Below are positions 17,089 to 26,163 of a DNA stretch of 64,000 nt, piece after piece (positions within the stretch are counted from its first letter, which is position 1; every line of letters starts with the position of its first letter). A program made the position numbers and the translations under genes. Under the pieces are notes generated by a model, which was not told the origin of the DNA, ran no database searches, and saw only the letters and a list, made by a program, of their open reading frames with translations. This DNA comes from Oscillospiraceae bacterium (GTDB lineage: Bacteria; Bacillota; Clostridia; Oscillospirales; CAG-382), in the NCBI GenBank assembly GCA_015064485.1, contig SVSD01000003.1, positions 19,927-83,926 of the forward strand, read 5' to 3'.

Positions 17089-17748
17089 ATGCGTAAATTT
17101 CAACTTTTTATAAAACGCGCCTTTGATTTGACTGCTTCGATCATCTTGCTTGTCGCGATGATAATTTTTCCGATACTGATTGTTATTCCGATCGTAATAC
17201 GGCTTACATCAAAAGGCCCTGCCGTATTTACTCAGGACCGTGTAGGAAAAGACGGTAAGGTATTTAAGATATATAAGTTCAGAACAATGCTTATACCCGA
17301 GGAAAGCTTTGCTTCCGACGGAAGACCGCTTGAGCCTAAGGAAAGAATAACAAAAGTCGGCGCTTTTCTTCGTAAAACAAGCCTTGATGAGCTTATGCAG
17401 ATATTCAACATTATTAACGGCACAATGAGTTTTGTAGGTCCCCGACCTACTCTTCCTTATCAGGTTGAGAATTATAATGAGCGTCAGAAAAAGCGTCTTT
17501 TGATGCGACCGGGTATAACCGGATGGGCGCAGGTAAACGGAAGAAACGACCTTGCCTGGGGCGAAAAGATCGAATATGATATAGAATATATCGAAAAATT
17601 TAATTTATGGTTTGATATAAAAATCTTTTTCAAAACAATCGCAGTTGTTTTGAAACAGGATGGAATAGCATTTACAAAAAACGATGCAATAAATGCTAAA
17701 GTTTCTGAAACTCAAGAAAAGCCGGAGCTTGAAAAAATCGGGAAATAA
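17089..17748 (+). CDS. Undecaprenyl-phosphate sugar phosphotransferase (priming enzyme)
   Basis: A bacterial sugar transferase of the WbaP/PglC group that transfers a sugar-1-phosphate from a nucleotide sugar to undecaprenyl phosphate, the first step of repeat-unit assembly. The protein is 219 residues: an N-terminal hydrophobic hairpin (14-38), then the catalytic domain with VFKIYKFRTM, LRKTSLDELMQIFNI (the DE pair), FVGPRP and PGITGWAQVNGRN. It lacks the large N-terminal membrane domain of WbaP, so it is the short PglC form. ATG 17089 fits the family; the GAGGGG site is 13 bases upstream, slightly far. Confidence 0.93.
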   Translation: MRKFQLFIKRAFDLTASIILLVAMIIFPILIVIPIVIRLTSKGPAVFTQDRVGKDGKVFKIYKFRTMLIPEESFASDGRPLEPKERITKVGAFLRKTSLDELMQIFNIINGTMSFVGPRPTLPYQVENYNERQKKRLLMRPGITGWAQVNGRNDLAWGEKIEYDIEYIEKFNLWFDIKIFFKTIAVVLKQDGIAFTKNDAINAKVSETQEKPELEKIGK

Positions 17749-17764
17749 ATAGGGAGAAATACAT

Positions 17765-18994
17765 ATGAAAGCACTTGTACTTTGCGGAGGAGTTCCGCAG
17801 ATTGCCCTTATCAAAGAGCTGAAAAGCAGGGGGATTACTACTATTCTTGCCGATATGAACGACAAAGTTCCGGCAAAAGAATATGCGGATAAGTTTTACA
17901 AAGTTTCGGTTCTCGATATAGAGGCTGTTCGCAAGGTAGTGATCGACGAAAAAGTTGATTACCTCATCAGTGTTTGTGCAGACCAGGTACTTCAGGTCGT
18001 TGCACAGATCGCTGAAGAAGAGGGCCTTCCTTGGTACATAGATTATGAGACCGCCGAAAATGTTTCTAAAAAGTCTTATATGAAGAAGATTTTTTGGGAG
18101 AACGGTGTTCCTACAACAAAATATGTAATACTCGATAAGTTTGATGCGGACAAGATTTCACATCTTAATTACCCGATTATCGTAAAACCCGTCGATGCTT
18201 ACAGCTCACGCGGCGTTTGTAAGGTTCAAAACATCGAACAACTCCGGGATGCTCTTGATAAGGCTATCGAAATCAGCCGCACAAAGACCGCTATCGTTGA
18301 AGAGTTTGCGGAAGGTGACGAAATAAGTGTCGATATATATGTTGAAGAGGGTAAGGCTCATGTTCTTTGTCTTACCAACATATATAAAATCGGCGAAGAC
18401 GGAAAGTTTATTATAAACAGAAGCCGGATCCCTGCGGATGTTTCGCCTGAAATCGCAGAAAAAATCGCTGATACCGCACAAAAGATAGCCGACGCTTTCG
18501 GACTTAAAAATACGCCGATGCTTGTTCAGCTTATTTCGGACGGTGAAAAAATATCCGTAATCGAATTTTGTGCACGGACAGGTGGCGGAATCAAATTTCA
18601 AATGATAAAGAGAGTGTCGGGGTTTGATGTAATTAAGGCGGTTGTGGATCTTACACTCGGCGAAAAACCTCATGTCGGAGAAATCAAAAAATCCGACAAG
18701 CTTATTCTTAATGAATTCGTATATACAAAAGCGGGTGAACTCAAATCTGTTGAAGGTTTTGAAGAACTTCTATCCGACGGAACTATTGCCGCTTATTCAG
18801 TATTTAAAGCCCCCGGAACAAAGTTTACGCAAATAAACAGCAGCGGTGACCGAGTTGCGTTTTTCAGCATAGAAGCAGACAGTGTTGATGAGATAAAGAA
18901 AAAGCATACAGCGGCAAATGAACGCATCCGTGCAATAAGTACAGACGGCCAAGACCTTATCCGCCATGACCTTATTGCAAAATTCAATGCGTAA
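17765..18994 (+). CDS. ATP-grasp carboxylate-amine ligase
   Basis: A stand-alone ATP-grasp protein of 409 residues. The N-terminal pre-ATP-grasp fold (MKALVLCGGVPQIALIKELK) is followed by the ATP site IIVKPVDAYSSRGV and the metal-binding segment IEFCARTGGG. It would ligate a carboxylate to an amine or a related acceptor. It lies between the priming transferase and a glycosyltransferase, 16 and 12 bases from them, so it is cotranscribed. Together with the ATP-grasp fusion at 13360 it suggests amide-linked decoration of the polysaccharide. The substrate is unknown. Confidence 0.85.
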   Translation: MKALVLCGGVPQIALIKELKSRGITTILADMNDKVPAKEYADKFYKVSVLDIEAVRKVVIDEKVDYLISVCADQVLQVVAQIAEEEGLPWYIDYETAENVSKKSYMKKIFWENGVPTTKYVILDKFDADKISHLNYPIIVKPVDAYSSRGVCKVQNIEQLRDALDKAIEISRTKTAIVEEFAEGDEISVDIYVEEGKAHVLCLTNIYKIGEDGKFIINRSRIPADVSPEIAEKIADTAQKIADAFGLKNTPMLVQLISDGEKISVIEFCARTGGGIKFQMIKRVSGFDVIKAVVDLTLGEKPHVGEIKKSDKLILNEFVYTKAGELKSVEGFEELLSDGTIAAYSVFKAPGTKFTQINSSGDRVAFFSIEADSVDEIKKKHTAANERIRAISTDGQDLIRHDLIAKFNA

Positions 18995-19006
18995 GGAATT
19001 AGAAGT

Positions 19007-20212
19007 ATGAAAGTATTATTCGTTTCAATAAGCCCGATAGCTGATGTTGGCGGACACAGCATTTCTCTTGATTTGCTCCGCGAATTCAAAAAGGGCGGAC
19101 ATGAAGTATATATCGTATGTGCTCTTGAACGCAAACAGAATATGGAAACATATTTGTCTGATGAAGCCGGCTGTAAGGTTTTGCGTGTTAAAATAGGTAA
19201 TAACAAAAAAACGGGAGTTATAGAAAAGGGTATAACTACAGTTCTTCTTCCGTCAAGATACATAAAAGCTATAAAAAAATATTTTTCAGATATCAAATTT
19301 GACCTTGTACTTTATCCCACTCCTCCTGTAACCCATTACGCTACAGTAAAGTATATAAAAAAGCGTGATAATGCAAAAACTTATCTTGTCCTGAAAGATA
19401 TATTTCCGCAGAATGCGGTTGATATCGGTATGATGACAAAACACGGTGTAAAGGGTATACTCTACAAGTATTTCCGAAGAAAAGAAAAAAAACTCTATGC
19501 TATCTCCGACAGAATCGGCTGTATGTCGCAGGCAAATGTGGATTATGTGCTTAAGCACAATCCCGAAGTTCCTGAAGACAAAGTTGAGATATGTCCGAAC
19601 GCAATAGAGATCCAGAATGTTACAATAACAGAAGAGCAAAAGCTCGAAGTACGCCGAAAATACGGCATCCCGCTTGATAAAAAAGTGTTTGTCTACGGCG
19701 GAAATCTCGGAAGGCCCCAGGGAATACCGTTTATTATTGAATGTCTGAAAACACAGATAAACAATCCCGATGCATATTTCCTTGTTGTGGGCGACGGTAC
19801 AGAATACGGTAAGCTTGAGACATTCTTTAATTCTGTTAATGCTGAAAATATGAAGCTTATGAAGCGTCTTCCGAAAGAGGATTATGACCGTATGGTTGCC
19901 GCATGCGATGTCGGTATGATATTTCTTGACCACAGATTTACGATACCGAATTTTCCCAGCCGGTTACTTGCGTATATGCAGGCAGAGCTTCCCGTTCTTG
20001 CCTCAACCGATCCCAATACAGACATCGGCAAGGTTATAGTTGACGGGGATTTTGGCTGGTGGTGTGAGAGTGATGACATCCAAGCCTTTAAAAAATGTGT
20101 CGATGATGCATTAAAATCCGATCTTAAATCGGTAGGAAAAACAGGATTTAAATACCTTGAAGATCACTATACTTCAAAAAGTGCATATGAAACGATAATT
20201 TCAAAATTATAA
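19007..20212 (+). CDS. Glycosyltransferase family 4 (WcaI/WbuB-like)
   Basis: A GT-B fold glycosyltransferase, 401 residues, cytoplasmic side of the membrane. The N-terminal acceptor domain has GGHSISLDLLREFKKGGHEV; the donor domain has KVFVYGGNLGRPQGI, VGDGTE and the C-terminal FPSRLLAYMQAELPVLAST. The EX7E-type region is weak, as in WbuB-type enzymes that transfer L-FucNAc. This makes it a candidate to use the UDP-L-FucNAc made by the genes at 25121-29680, but donor specificity is inferred. It has a 12-base gap to the previous gene. Confidence 0.88.
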   Translation: MKVLFVSISPIADVGGHSISLDLLREFKKGGHEVYIVCALERKQNMETYLSDEAGCKVLRVKIGNNKKTGVIEKGITTVLLPSRYIKAIKKYFSDIKFDLVLYPTPPVTHYATVKYIKKRDNAKTYLVLKDIFPQNAVDIGMMTKHGVKGILYKYFRRKEKKLYAISDRIGCMSQANVDYVLKHNPEVPEDKVEICPNAIEIQNVTITEEQKLEVRRKYGIPLDKKVFVYGGNLGRPQGIPFIIECLKTQINNPDAYFLVVGDGTEYGKLETFFNSVNAENMKLMKRLPKEDYDRMVAACDVGMIFLDHRFTIPNFPSRLLAYMQAELPVLASTDPNTDIGKVIVDGDFGWWCESDDIQAFKKCVDDALKSDLKSVGKTGFKYLEDHYTSKSAYETIISKL

Positions 20213-20251
20213 TCCGGTTTTCTTTTAATAAACGAGGAGGTGTAAGATACT

Positions 20252-21307
20252 GTGAGAATTGTAGTAAACGATATTGCCGCATCAAAAGGCGGTGCGCTTA
20301 CTGTTTTAAAGGATTTTTACAACTGTGTCAGAAAAAATGATACGGAAAACGAATGGATATTCCTCCTCGGCGATAACTTGCTTGAAGAAACAGATAATAT
20401 TAAGATCATAACGCTTCCCGATATAAAAAACAGCCGTGTAAAAAAACTCGCGTTTGATTTTTTTGCGGGAAGGAGATTTATAAACAAACTGAACCCTGAT
20501 GTGGTTTTTTCTCTACAGAATACAGCAGTTTTCGGTCTTAAGATCCCGCAGCTGATATATCTCCATCAGTCGATACCGTTTCAGACGATTAAGAAGTTTT
20601 CCTTTTTCAAAAGTTCTGAGCGCTCTATTGCAATAATTCAGCACCTTATCGGAAGAGTGATAAAGATGTCGGTGAAATCTTGCGATAAGGTTATTGTCCA
20701 GACCGAATGGATGAAAGAAGCGGTATGTAAAAAGTGCCGTGTTTCGCACGAAAAAATAGTCAGAATTCCGCCGACTGTTGCTGATATATCGGGATATGAT
20801 ACAGAAAAACCGTTTAATAAAAATGCGTTTTTTTATCCCACGGCGCCGGCGATTTACAAGAACAACTCTGCAATATTCAAAGCGTGTGAGCTGCTTGACC
20901 GCAAGAAACTTGATTATGATGTAGTGCTTACACTTCCCGAAAGCTTTGGTAAAACGAATATCAGATGTGTGGGAAGAATGCCGTATGGAGAGGTTATCGA
21001 AAAATATGCACAAAGCACCCTGATCTTTCCGTCATACATCGAAACTTTCGGTTTTCCGATGGCGGAAGCAAGAAAGGTCGGAACTGTTGTTTTGGCATCA
21101 GACTGTCCTTTTTCGCGGGAAGTTCTTGAAGGTTATGAAAATTCGTATTTTTTTGATCCTTTTAAACCGGAAGAACTTGCAGTCCTTATGGAGCGTGTTA
21201 TTTCAGGCGATATAACAAAAAAGAATGTGCCTTCACAAACATGGGGTGAGTCGGACGGCTGGCTTCGTATTCTTGATGAAGTACTAAACTCAACACACAA
21301 CTACTAA
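20252..21307 (+). CDS. Glycosyltransferase family 4
   Basis: A GT4-type enzyme, 351 residues. It starts at GTG 20252 with GGAGG 11 bases upstream; MRIVVNDIAASKGGALTVLKDF is the usual acceptor-domain start. The donor domain shows FFYPTAPAIYKNN, VGRMPYGEVIEKY and FPSYIETFGFPMAEA, which holds the two glutamates of the EX7E motif. It adds one sugar of the repeat unit. The donor and acceptor are unknown. It is cotranscribed with its neighbours. Confidence 0.88.
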   Translation: MRIVVNDIAASKGGALTVLKDFYNCVRKNDTENEWIFLLGDNLLEETDNIKIITLPDIKNSRVKKLAFDFFAGRRFINKLNPDVVFSLQNTAVFGLKIPQLIYLHQSIPFQTIKKFSFFKSSERSIAIIQHLIGRVIKMSVKSCDKVIVQTEWMKEAVCKKCRVSHEKIVRIPPTVADISGYDTEKPFNKNAFFYPTAPAIYKNNSAIFKACELLDRKKLDYDVVLTLPESFGKTNIRCVGRMPYGEVIEKYAQSTLIFPSYIETFGFPMAEARKVGTVVLASDCPFSREVLEGYENSYFFDPFKPEELAVLMERVISGDITKKNVPSQTWGESDGWLRILDEVLNSTHNY

Positions 21308-21328
21308 TACCCGAGGAGTTTTCCAAAA

Positions 21329-22492
21329 ATGCGTTCATCCAAGTATTTTACAGATAATGTGATTCTTGTTTTGTCAATATGCGTCGTATTATCTTTTCTT
21401 TGCCAGATTTTTAAATTCAAAACCCCTGTGAATATTATATATATAATATCTCTTTTGGGCGTAATGGCCTGCTATGCATGGAGCGGATGTTTTAATATAA
21501 TAACGCTTTCAATAACGGCGTTTGTCGGTGTTGCATCGATAATAAACGGCTTTATATTCAACGAGATGGACTATTATACCCATGTGCTTATTACGCTTTG
21601 TATATTCATTTGTATTGAAGTAGGTTCGAATGTAAAGATATCGATAGGCACATTTAAAACTATTGCAAGAATGTTTTTGATAACTTCAATCATTCTGTTA
21701 ATTGCCTATTATTTAGGCCCGCTTAAAAGGACTTATTTCGATTATACAATCGGCTCTATCAGTCTTAATTTTAACAATCCAAACGCTGCAGGCTTGTGGC
21801 TTACCTGTATTTTTATATTGCTTTTGTATTCCTCATTTCTCTTTACGGGATACAAGCAAATACTTTATATCGGAGTAGCTCTTGCAATATTGCCGATAGT
21901 TGTTGCAACGCAATCCAGAAACTCGTTTTTGGCGTGTCTTTTCTTTATGGTCGGGGTGATTGCAACCAAGTTTTTTAAAATTAAAAAAGTGCCGAATTGG
22001 GTATTGGCAGTTCTTGCAGTGCTTCCTCTGATTGTCTTTTTTGTCTATATGTTTGTCATAATCGAAAATATTGATTTCTGGGAAAATTTATTGAAGATAA
22101 ACTCTATAGATAAGGGACTCGGAACAAGACGAAGTATTTGGCAAAAGGTTGTTGATGACGCAGGCAGATGCTTTTTCTTCGGGCAATACCCCGATTATTA
22201 TAATTCTCAGATGCATAATTCTCTTTTGACGCTGTTTTGCCGTTTCGGTGCTCCGACAACTGCACTTGCCTGTGTTGCGATTTACAAGGCGTTAAAAAAT
22301 CTTCAGGAAAATTCTTCGTTCTATGCAGCGCTCAGTCTTGGTGCCATATTCTTTACAGGTTGCTTCGAGGCTTCTGTTTTTGTCGGAATTGCGGGAATGT
22401 ATCTTATGCTTCTTTTGATACCCGCGTGTGCATCTGTTGAAAATGTAGAACATTCTTACAATTTCTTTCCCCACCGCAAAAAGAAGAAATAA
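21329..22492 (+). CDS. Wzy-like O-antigen/capsule polymerase
   Basis: A 387-residue polytopic membrane protein with about ten helices. It has a large external loop (about 225-290) with LGTRRSIWQKVVDD, and FNNPNAAGLW and MHNSLLTLFCRFG segments typical of the Wzy_C / O-antigen ligase family. It would join repeat units on the outer face of the membrane. Its identity rests on topology, these short motifs and its position between glycosyltransferases and the flippase, because sequence identity in this family is low. Confidence 0.8.
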   Translation: MRSSKYFTDNVILVLSICVVLSFLCQIFKFKTPVNIIYIISLLGVMACYAWSGCFNIITLSITAFVGVASIINGFIFNEMDYYTHVLITLCIFICIEVGSNVKISIGTFKTIARMFLITSIILLIAYYLGPLKRTYFDYTIGSISLNFNNPNAAGLWLTCIFILLLYSSFLFTGYKQILYIGVALAILPIVVATQSRNSFLACLFFMVGVIATKFFKIKKVPNWVLAVLAVLPLIVFFVYMFVIIENIDFWENLLKINSIDKGLGTRRSIWQKVVDDAGRCFFFGQYPDYYNSQMHNSLLTLFCRFGAPTTALACVAIYKALKNLQENSSFYAALSLGAIFFTGCFEASVFVGIAGMYLMLLLIPACASVENVEHSYNFFPHRKKKK

Positions 22493-22523
22493 ATATATTT
22501 TACAACTATAGGAAGGTACAAGA

Positions 22524-24035
22524 ATGAAAAAAATTAGACTCGATCAATTGAAAATGGGTGCTGTGCTTTCCTATTTTACAATGGCGTTTAATATAGTTGC
22601 GGGTCTTTTGTATACACCTTGGATGGTCGATAAGATCGGACAGGCGGATTACGGACTTTATACTCTTGCAAACTCGCTTATTGCAATATTTATGCTGGAT
22701 TTCGGACTTGGTTCGGCGGTATCGAGGTATATCGCAAAATACCGTGCAGAAGGAAGAAACGATGCAATCAGCAATATTATGGGCGTAATTTATAAGATGT
22801 ATATCTTTATAGATATCGCTATCCTTGCAGTTCTTTTTGTTCTTTATTTCTTCCTCGGAATGATATATGTTGAACTTACTCCCATAGAGCTTGAAAAATT
22901 CCGCACACTTTATATTATTGTTGCAATATATCAGATAATAGCCTTTCCTCTTGCGCCTCTTGACGGGATACTTAATGCATACGAGAAGTTTACACAGCTT
23001 AAAGTCTGCAGTCTTTTGTACAGAGTACTTTCGGTCGTAACGGTAGTTTTCGTCTTGCTTTTCTCGTCTGATGTAAGGGTAGTAATTTTGGCTACGGTTC
23101 TTGCTCATCTGGCAACAATTTTTACAAAGTTTGCTTTAACAAAAAAATATGTTAATTTAAAGGTCAATTTCCGCGCGGGGGGAAGAAAACTTTATGCAAG
23201 TTTGTTTTCGTTTACTGCGTGGACGACAATCATCAGCATAATGCAGCGCTTTACGCACAGCTTTGCTCCGTCTGTTCTCGGTATAACCTCGGGAGCACTT
23301 GAAATCGGCTTATATTCTCCGGCGGTTCTTCTTGAGGGGTATTTCTATTCACTCGGAATGGCAGTAAACGGATTGTTCTTGCCGCGTGTTTCCAGATATA
23401 TTGCAAACAAAGAAGAAGATAATATTTTAAAGCTGATGATAAAAGTCGGAAGATATCAGTCGGCAGTGCTCGGACTTGCCTTTATCGGATTTGTTTGTGT
23501 CGGAAAGGAATTTATGACTTTATGGATGGGTCAGGAATATACAAAGTCCTACTATCTTGCAATTATAATCCTTTTCCCGACATTGATCTCGGCGACACAG
23601 CAGATTGCAAAGACGACCGTAATTGCAAAGAAGCTTATTAAATATCAGGCGATATGTATGATATTTACAGGTGTTATGGGTCTTGTAGCTTCATATCTTC
23701 TCTCGATAAAGATAGGTGCTGCAGGTGTTTGTATCGGTACTGCCATGACTTCTATTGTTAATATCACTTATATGAATTTTGTATATAAGAAAAAAGCAGG
23801 TATTAATGTATTTGAATTTTATAAAAAGTGCTATCTGCGGCTTATTCCCTGTTATGCAGTAATACTTTTGTTGGGGTTTGCGGCATCAAAGTTTATTCTA
23901 TTATCAGGATGGCTCGGACTGGGAGTAAAAGCTTTGGCTGTAGGACTTATTTTTGCAGCAACGATGCTTATCGGATATGCAACAAAAGAAGAGAAAAAAC
24001 AATTAATCGGATTTGTAAAAAAGCTTTCTAAATAA
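22524..24035 (+). CDS. Wzx-like oligosaccharide flippase
   Basis: A 503-residue membrane protein with 12-14 predicted helices of the MATE/MVF polysaccharide-export group. It should flip undecaprenyl-linked repeat units across the membrane. Supporting segments are TPWMVDKIGQADYGLYTLANSLIA with GLGSAVSRYIAKYRAEG near the N-terminus, which match the Polysacc_synt family. It lies directly after the polymerase (31-base gap, AGGAAGG site), a normal Wzx/Wzy arrangement. No Wzz or tyrosine-kinase length regulator is in the window. Confidence 0.9.
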   Translation: MKKIRLDQLKMGAVLSYFTMAFNIVAGLLYTPWMVDKIGQADYGLYTLANSLIAIFMLDFGLGSAVSRYIAKYRAEGRNDAISNIMGVIYKMYIFIDIAILAVLFVLYFFLGMIYVELTPIELEKFRTLYIIVAIYQIIAFPLAPLDGILNAYEKFTQLKVCSLLYRVLSVVTVVFVLLFSSDVRVVILATVLAHLATIFTKFALTKKYVNLKVNFRAGGRKLYASLFSFTAWTTIISIMQRFTHSFAPSVLGITSGALEIGLYSPAVLLEGYFYSLGMAVNGLFLPRVSRYIANKEEDNILKLMIKVGRYQSAVLGLAFIGFVCVGKEFMTLWMGQEYTKSYYLAIIILFPTLISATQQIAKTTVIAKKLIKYQAICMIFTGVMGLVASYLLSIKIGAAGVCIGTAMTSIVNITYMNFVYKKKAGINVFEFYKKCYLRLIPCYAVILLLGFAASKFILLSGWLGLGVKALAVGLIFAATMLIGYATKEEKKQLIGFVKKLSK

Positions 24036-24047
24036 ACGGAGGTTAAA

Positions 24048-25070
24048 ATGGAAAAAAAGCCGTATTTAGTGGATGTTCCGGTTCGTGTAAATGTCTGGAT
24101 ACGCCCCGAAGCTCAAAGAGAGCAATTTGAGGTTTTACGGAAAGCAAGACCTTCGACGATGTTTCTCATTTCTGACGGCGGAAGAAACGATGCGGAATGG
24201 GAAGCAATACGAAAGAACCGTGCAATTTTTGAAAACGAAATAGACTGGGAATGTACTGTATATAAAATTTTTGAAGAAAAGAACAACGGTCTTTACACAA
24301 TGAGCCGAAAAGCGGCGGATCTTGTATGGTCTACTGTTGACAGATGCATTTTTTTAGAAGACGATCACATAGTATCGGTTTCTTATTTCAAATATGCGGC
24401 GGAGCTTTTGGAAAAATATAAAGACGATTTGAGAGTGGTTGCAATTTGCTGTATGAACCATGCTGAGGTATGGGAAAACACAACCTCTGACTATTTCTTT
24501 TCTGAGCGAGGACCTATCGGTGCACAGGCATTATGGAAACGGTCGTATATGAGCCGTGATTTTGAACTTGAATACGGAAAAGACCCTTATGTTTTGAAGC
24601 TCTTAAATAAAAAACTAAAAAAAGACCCGGCTTTTGCAAAGACTGTGAATGGGTATGCATCAAACCCGATGTACGGAAATCACATTCCCGGCGGCGAGTT
24701 TTTCAGCCGTCTTGCGGTATACAGTCAGAATCAGCTATACATTATCCCTAAATACAATATGATGTCAAATGTAGGCTGTACAGAGAATTCGGAACACGCT
24801 GCGGAATATAAGCTTCTTCCTCGGGGAATACGCCGGATTTTCAATATGAAAACATATGAATATGACTTTCCTCTAAAGCATCCTAAATATATGATAGCCG
24901 ACGAGGAATATATGAATTTTGAAGATAAGGTTCTTTGCAGAAACAGACCCGTCCGTAAGTTTTTCAGAAGGGTAGAAGTAATATTTCTTTTTCTTCGCTA
25001 CCGGGGAATCGGCGGTGTTTTAAAGAAGATAAAAAAGAAACTTCTTAAAAAGAAAAGAACAGAAACCTAA
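24048..25070 (+). CDS. GT-A fold glycosyltransferase-like protein
   Basis: A 340-residue protein in the polysaccharide cluster. It has features of a nucleotide-sugar transferase with GT-A fold: an acidic metal-binding triad in CIFLEDDHIVSVSYFKYAAELL (Glu-Asp-Asp), a preceding strand TMFLISDGGRND and GPIGAQALWKRSY. The layout resembles hemolysin-activation or GNT-I-like bacterial glycosyltransferases. The C-terminus is basic and Lys-rich (about 310-340), which may attach it to the membrane. The specific sugar is unknown. It is cotranscribed with the flippase (12-base gap). Confidence 0.75.
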   Translation: MEKKPYLVDVPVRVNVWIRPEAQREQFEVLRKARPSTMFLISDGGRNDAEWEAIRKNRAIFENEIDWECTVYKIFEEKNNGLYTMSRKAADLVWSTVDRCIFLEDDHIVSVSYFKYAAELLEKYKDDLRVVAICCMNHAEVWENTTSDYFFSERGPIGAQALWKRSYMSRDFELEYGKDPYVLKLLNKKLKKDPAFAKTVNGYASNPMYGNHIPGGEFFSRLAVYSQNQLYIIPKYNMMSNVGCTENSEHAAEYKLLPRGIRRIFNMKTYEYDFPLKHPKYMIADEEYMNFEDKVLCRNRPVRKFFRRVEVIFLFLRYRGIGGVLKKIKKKLLKKKRTET

Positions 25071-25120
25071 ACTGTTTCGGACTTGTTAATCGAAAGAATA
25101 TGATATAGGAGATTATAATC

Positions 25121-26152
25121 ATGAGCTTTTTCAAAGACAAAACATTACTTATCACCGGCGGTACCGGTTCCTTCGGAAATGCAGTATTAAACCGTTTTTT
25201 GAAAACTGACATCGGAGAAATCCGTATTTTCTCACGCGATGAGAAAAAACAGGACGATATGCGTCACGAATTTCAGGCAAAGATGCCTGATGTTGCAGAA
25301 AAAATCAAGTTTTTTATCGGCGATGTGAGAGATATATCGAGCGTTGCAAATGCTATGCACGGTGTTGATTACATTTTCCATGCCGCGGCGCTCAAACAGG
25401 TTCCTTCCTGCGAATTTTTCCCGATGGAAGCGGTACGCACAAATGTAATCGGCACAGACAATGTCCTTACTGCGGCTATAAATGAAGGAGTAAAATCCGT
25501 TATATGCCTTTCAACAGATAAGGCGGCATATCCTGTGAATGCAATGGGAATAACAAAAGCTCTTGAAGAACGCGTTGCCGTTGCGAAGGCAAGAAATACA
25601 GATACAACAAAAATCTGTTGTACCCGTTACGGAAATGTTATGTGTTCACGCGGATCGGTTATTCCGCTTTGGATCGATCAGATCCGTGCAGGAAACCCGA
25701 TAACAATAACCGAACCTTCTATGACAAGATTCATTATGAGTCTTGATGAGGCGGTTGACCTTGTTCTTTTTGCTTTTGAACACGGTGTGAACGGCGATAT
25801 TCTTGTTCAGAAAGCACCCGCCTGCACAATCGAAACTCTTGCAAAGGCGGTAACCGAGCTCTTTAATCCCGAAACAGAAATAAAGGTGATCGGTATCCGT
25901 CACGGTGAAAAGCTTTACGAAACTCTTCTTACAAACGAAGAATGTCTTGAGGCGATTGATATGGGTAAATTCTACCGTGTTCCCTGCGACAAGCGCGACT
26001 TAAATTATGATAAGTATTTCAACAAGGGCGATAAACGCCGCAACACATTTACAGAATTCAACTCTAACAACACAGAGCTTCTTTCTGTTGAAGAAGTTAA
26101 AGAAAAGCTTTTGTCCCTTGAGTATATCAGGGGTGAACTCGCAAAAGGTTAA
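25121..26152 (+). CDS. fnlA: UDP-GlcNAc 4,6-dehydratase / 5-epimerase (FnlA/CapE)
   Basis: First enzyme of UDP-L-FucNAc synthesis: dehydrates UDP-GlcNAc at C4/C6 and epimerises C5. It is a 343-residue extended SDR. The NAD(P) site is LLITGGTGSFGNAVL, and the catalytic segment LSTDKAAYPVNAMGITKALEE has Met-x3-Lys instead of Tyr-x3-Lys, the hallmark of this group. Its C-terminal segment EFNSNNTELLSVEEVKEKLL is also typical of the CapE/FnlA branch. It is followed by a nucleotidyltransferase-like gene and then fnlB and fnlC. Confidence 0.92.
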   Translation: MSFFKDKTLLITGGTGSFGNAVLNRFLKTDIGEIRIFSRDEKKQDDMRHEFQAKMPDVAEKIKFFIGDVRDISSVANAMHGVDYIFHAAALKQVPSCEFFPMEAVRTNVIGTDNVLTAAINEGVKSVICLSTDKAAYPVNAMGITKALEERVAVAKARNTDTTKICCTRYGNVMCSRGSVIPLWIDQIRAGNPITITEPSMTRFIMSLDEAVDLVLFAFEHGVNGDILVQKAPACTIETLAKAVTELFNPETEIKVIGIRHGEKLYETLLTNEECLEAIDMGKFYRVPCDKRDLNYDKYFNKGDKRRNTFTEFNSNNTELLSVEEVKEKLLSLEYIRGELAKG

Positions 26153-26163
26153 TTACAATCGGT

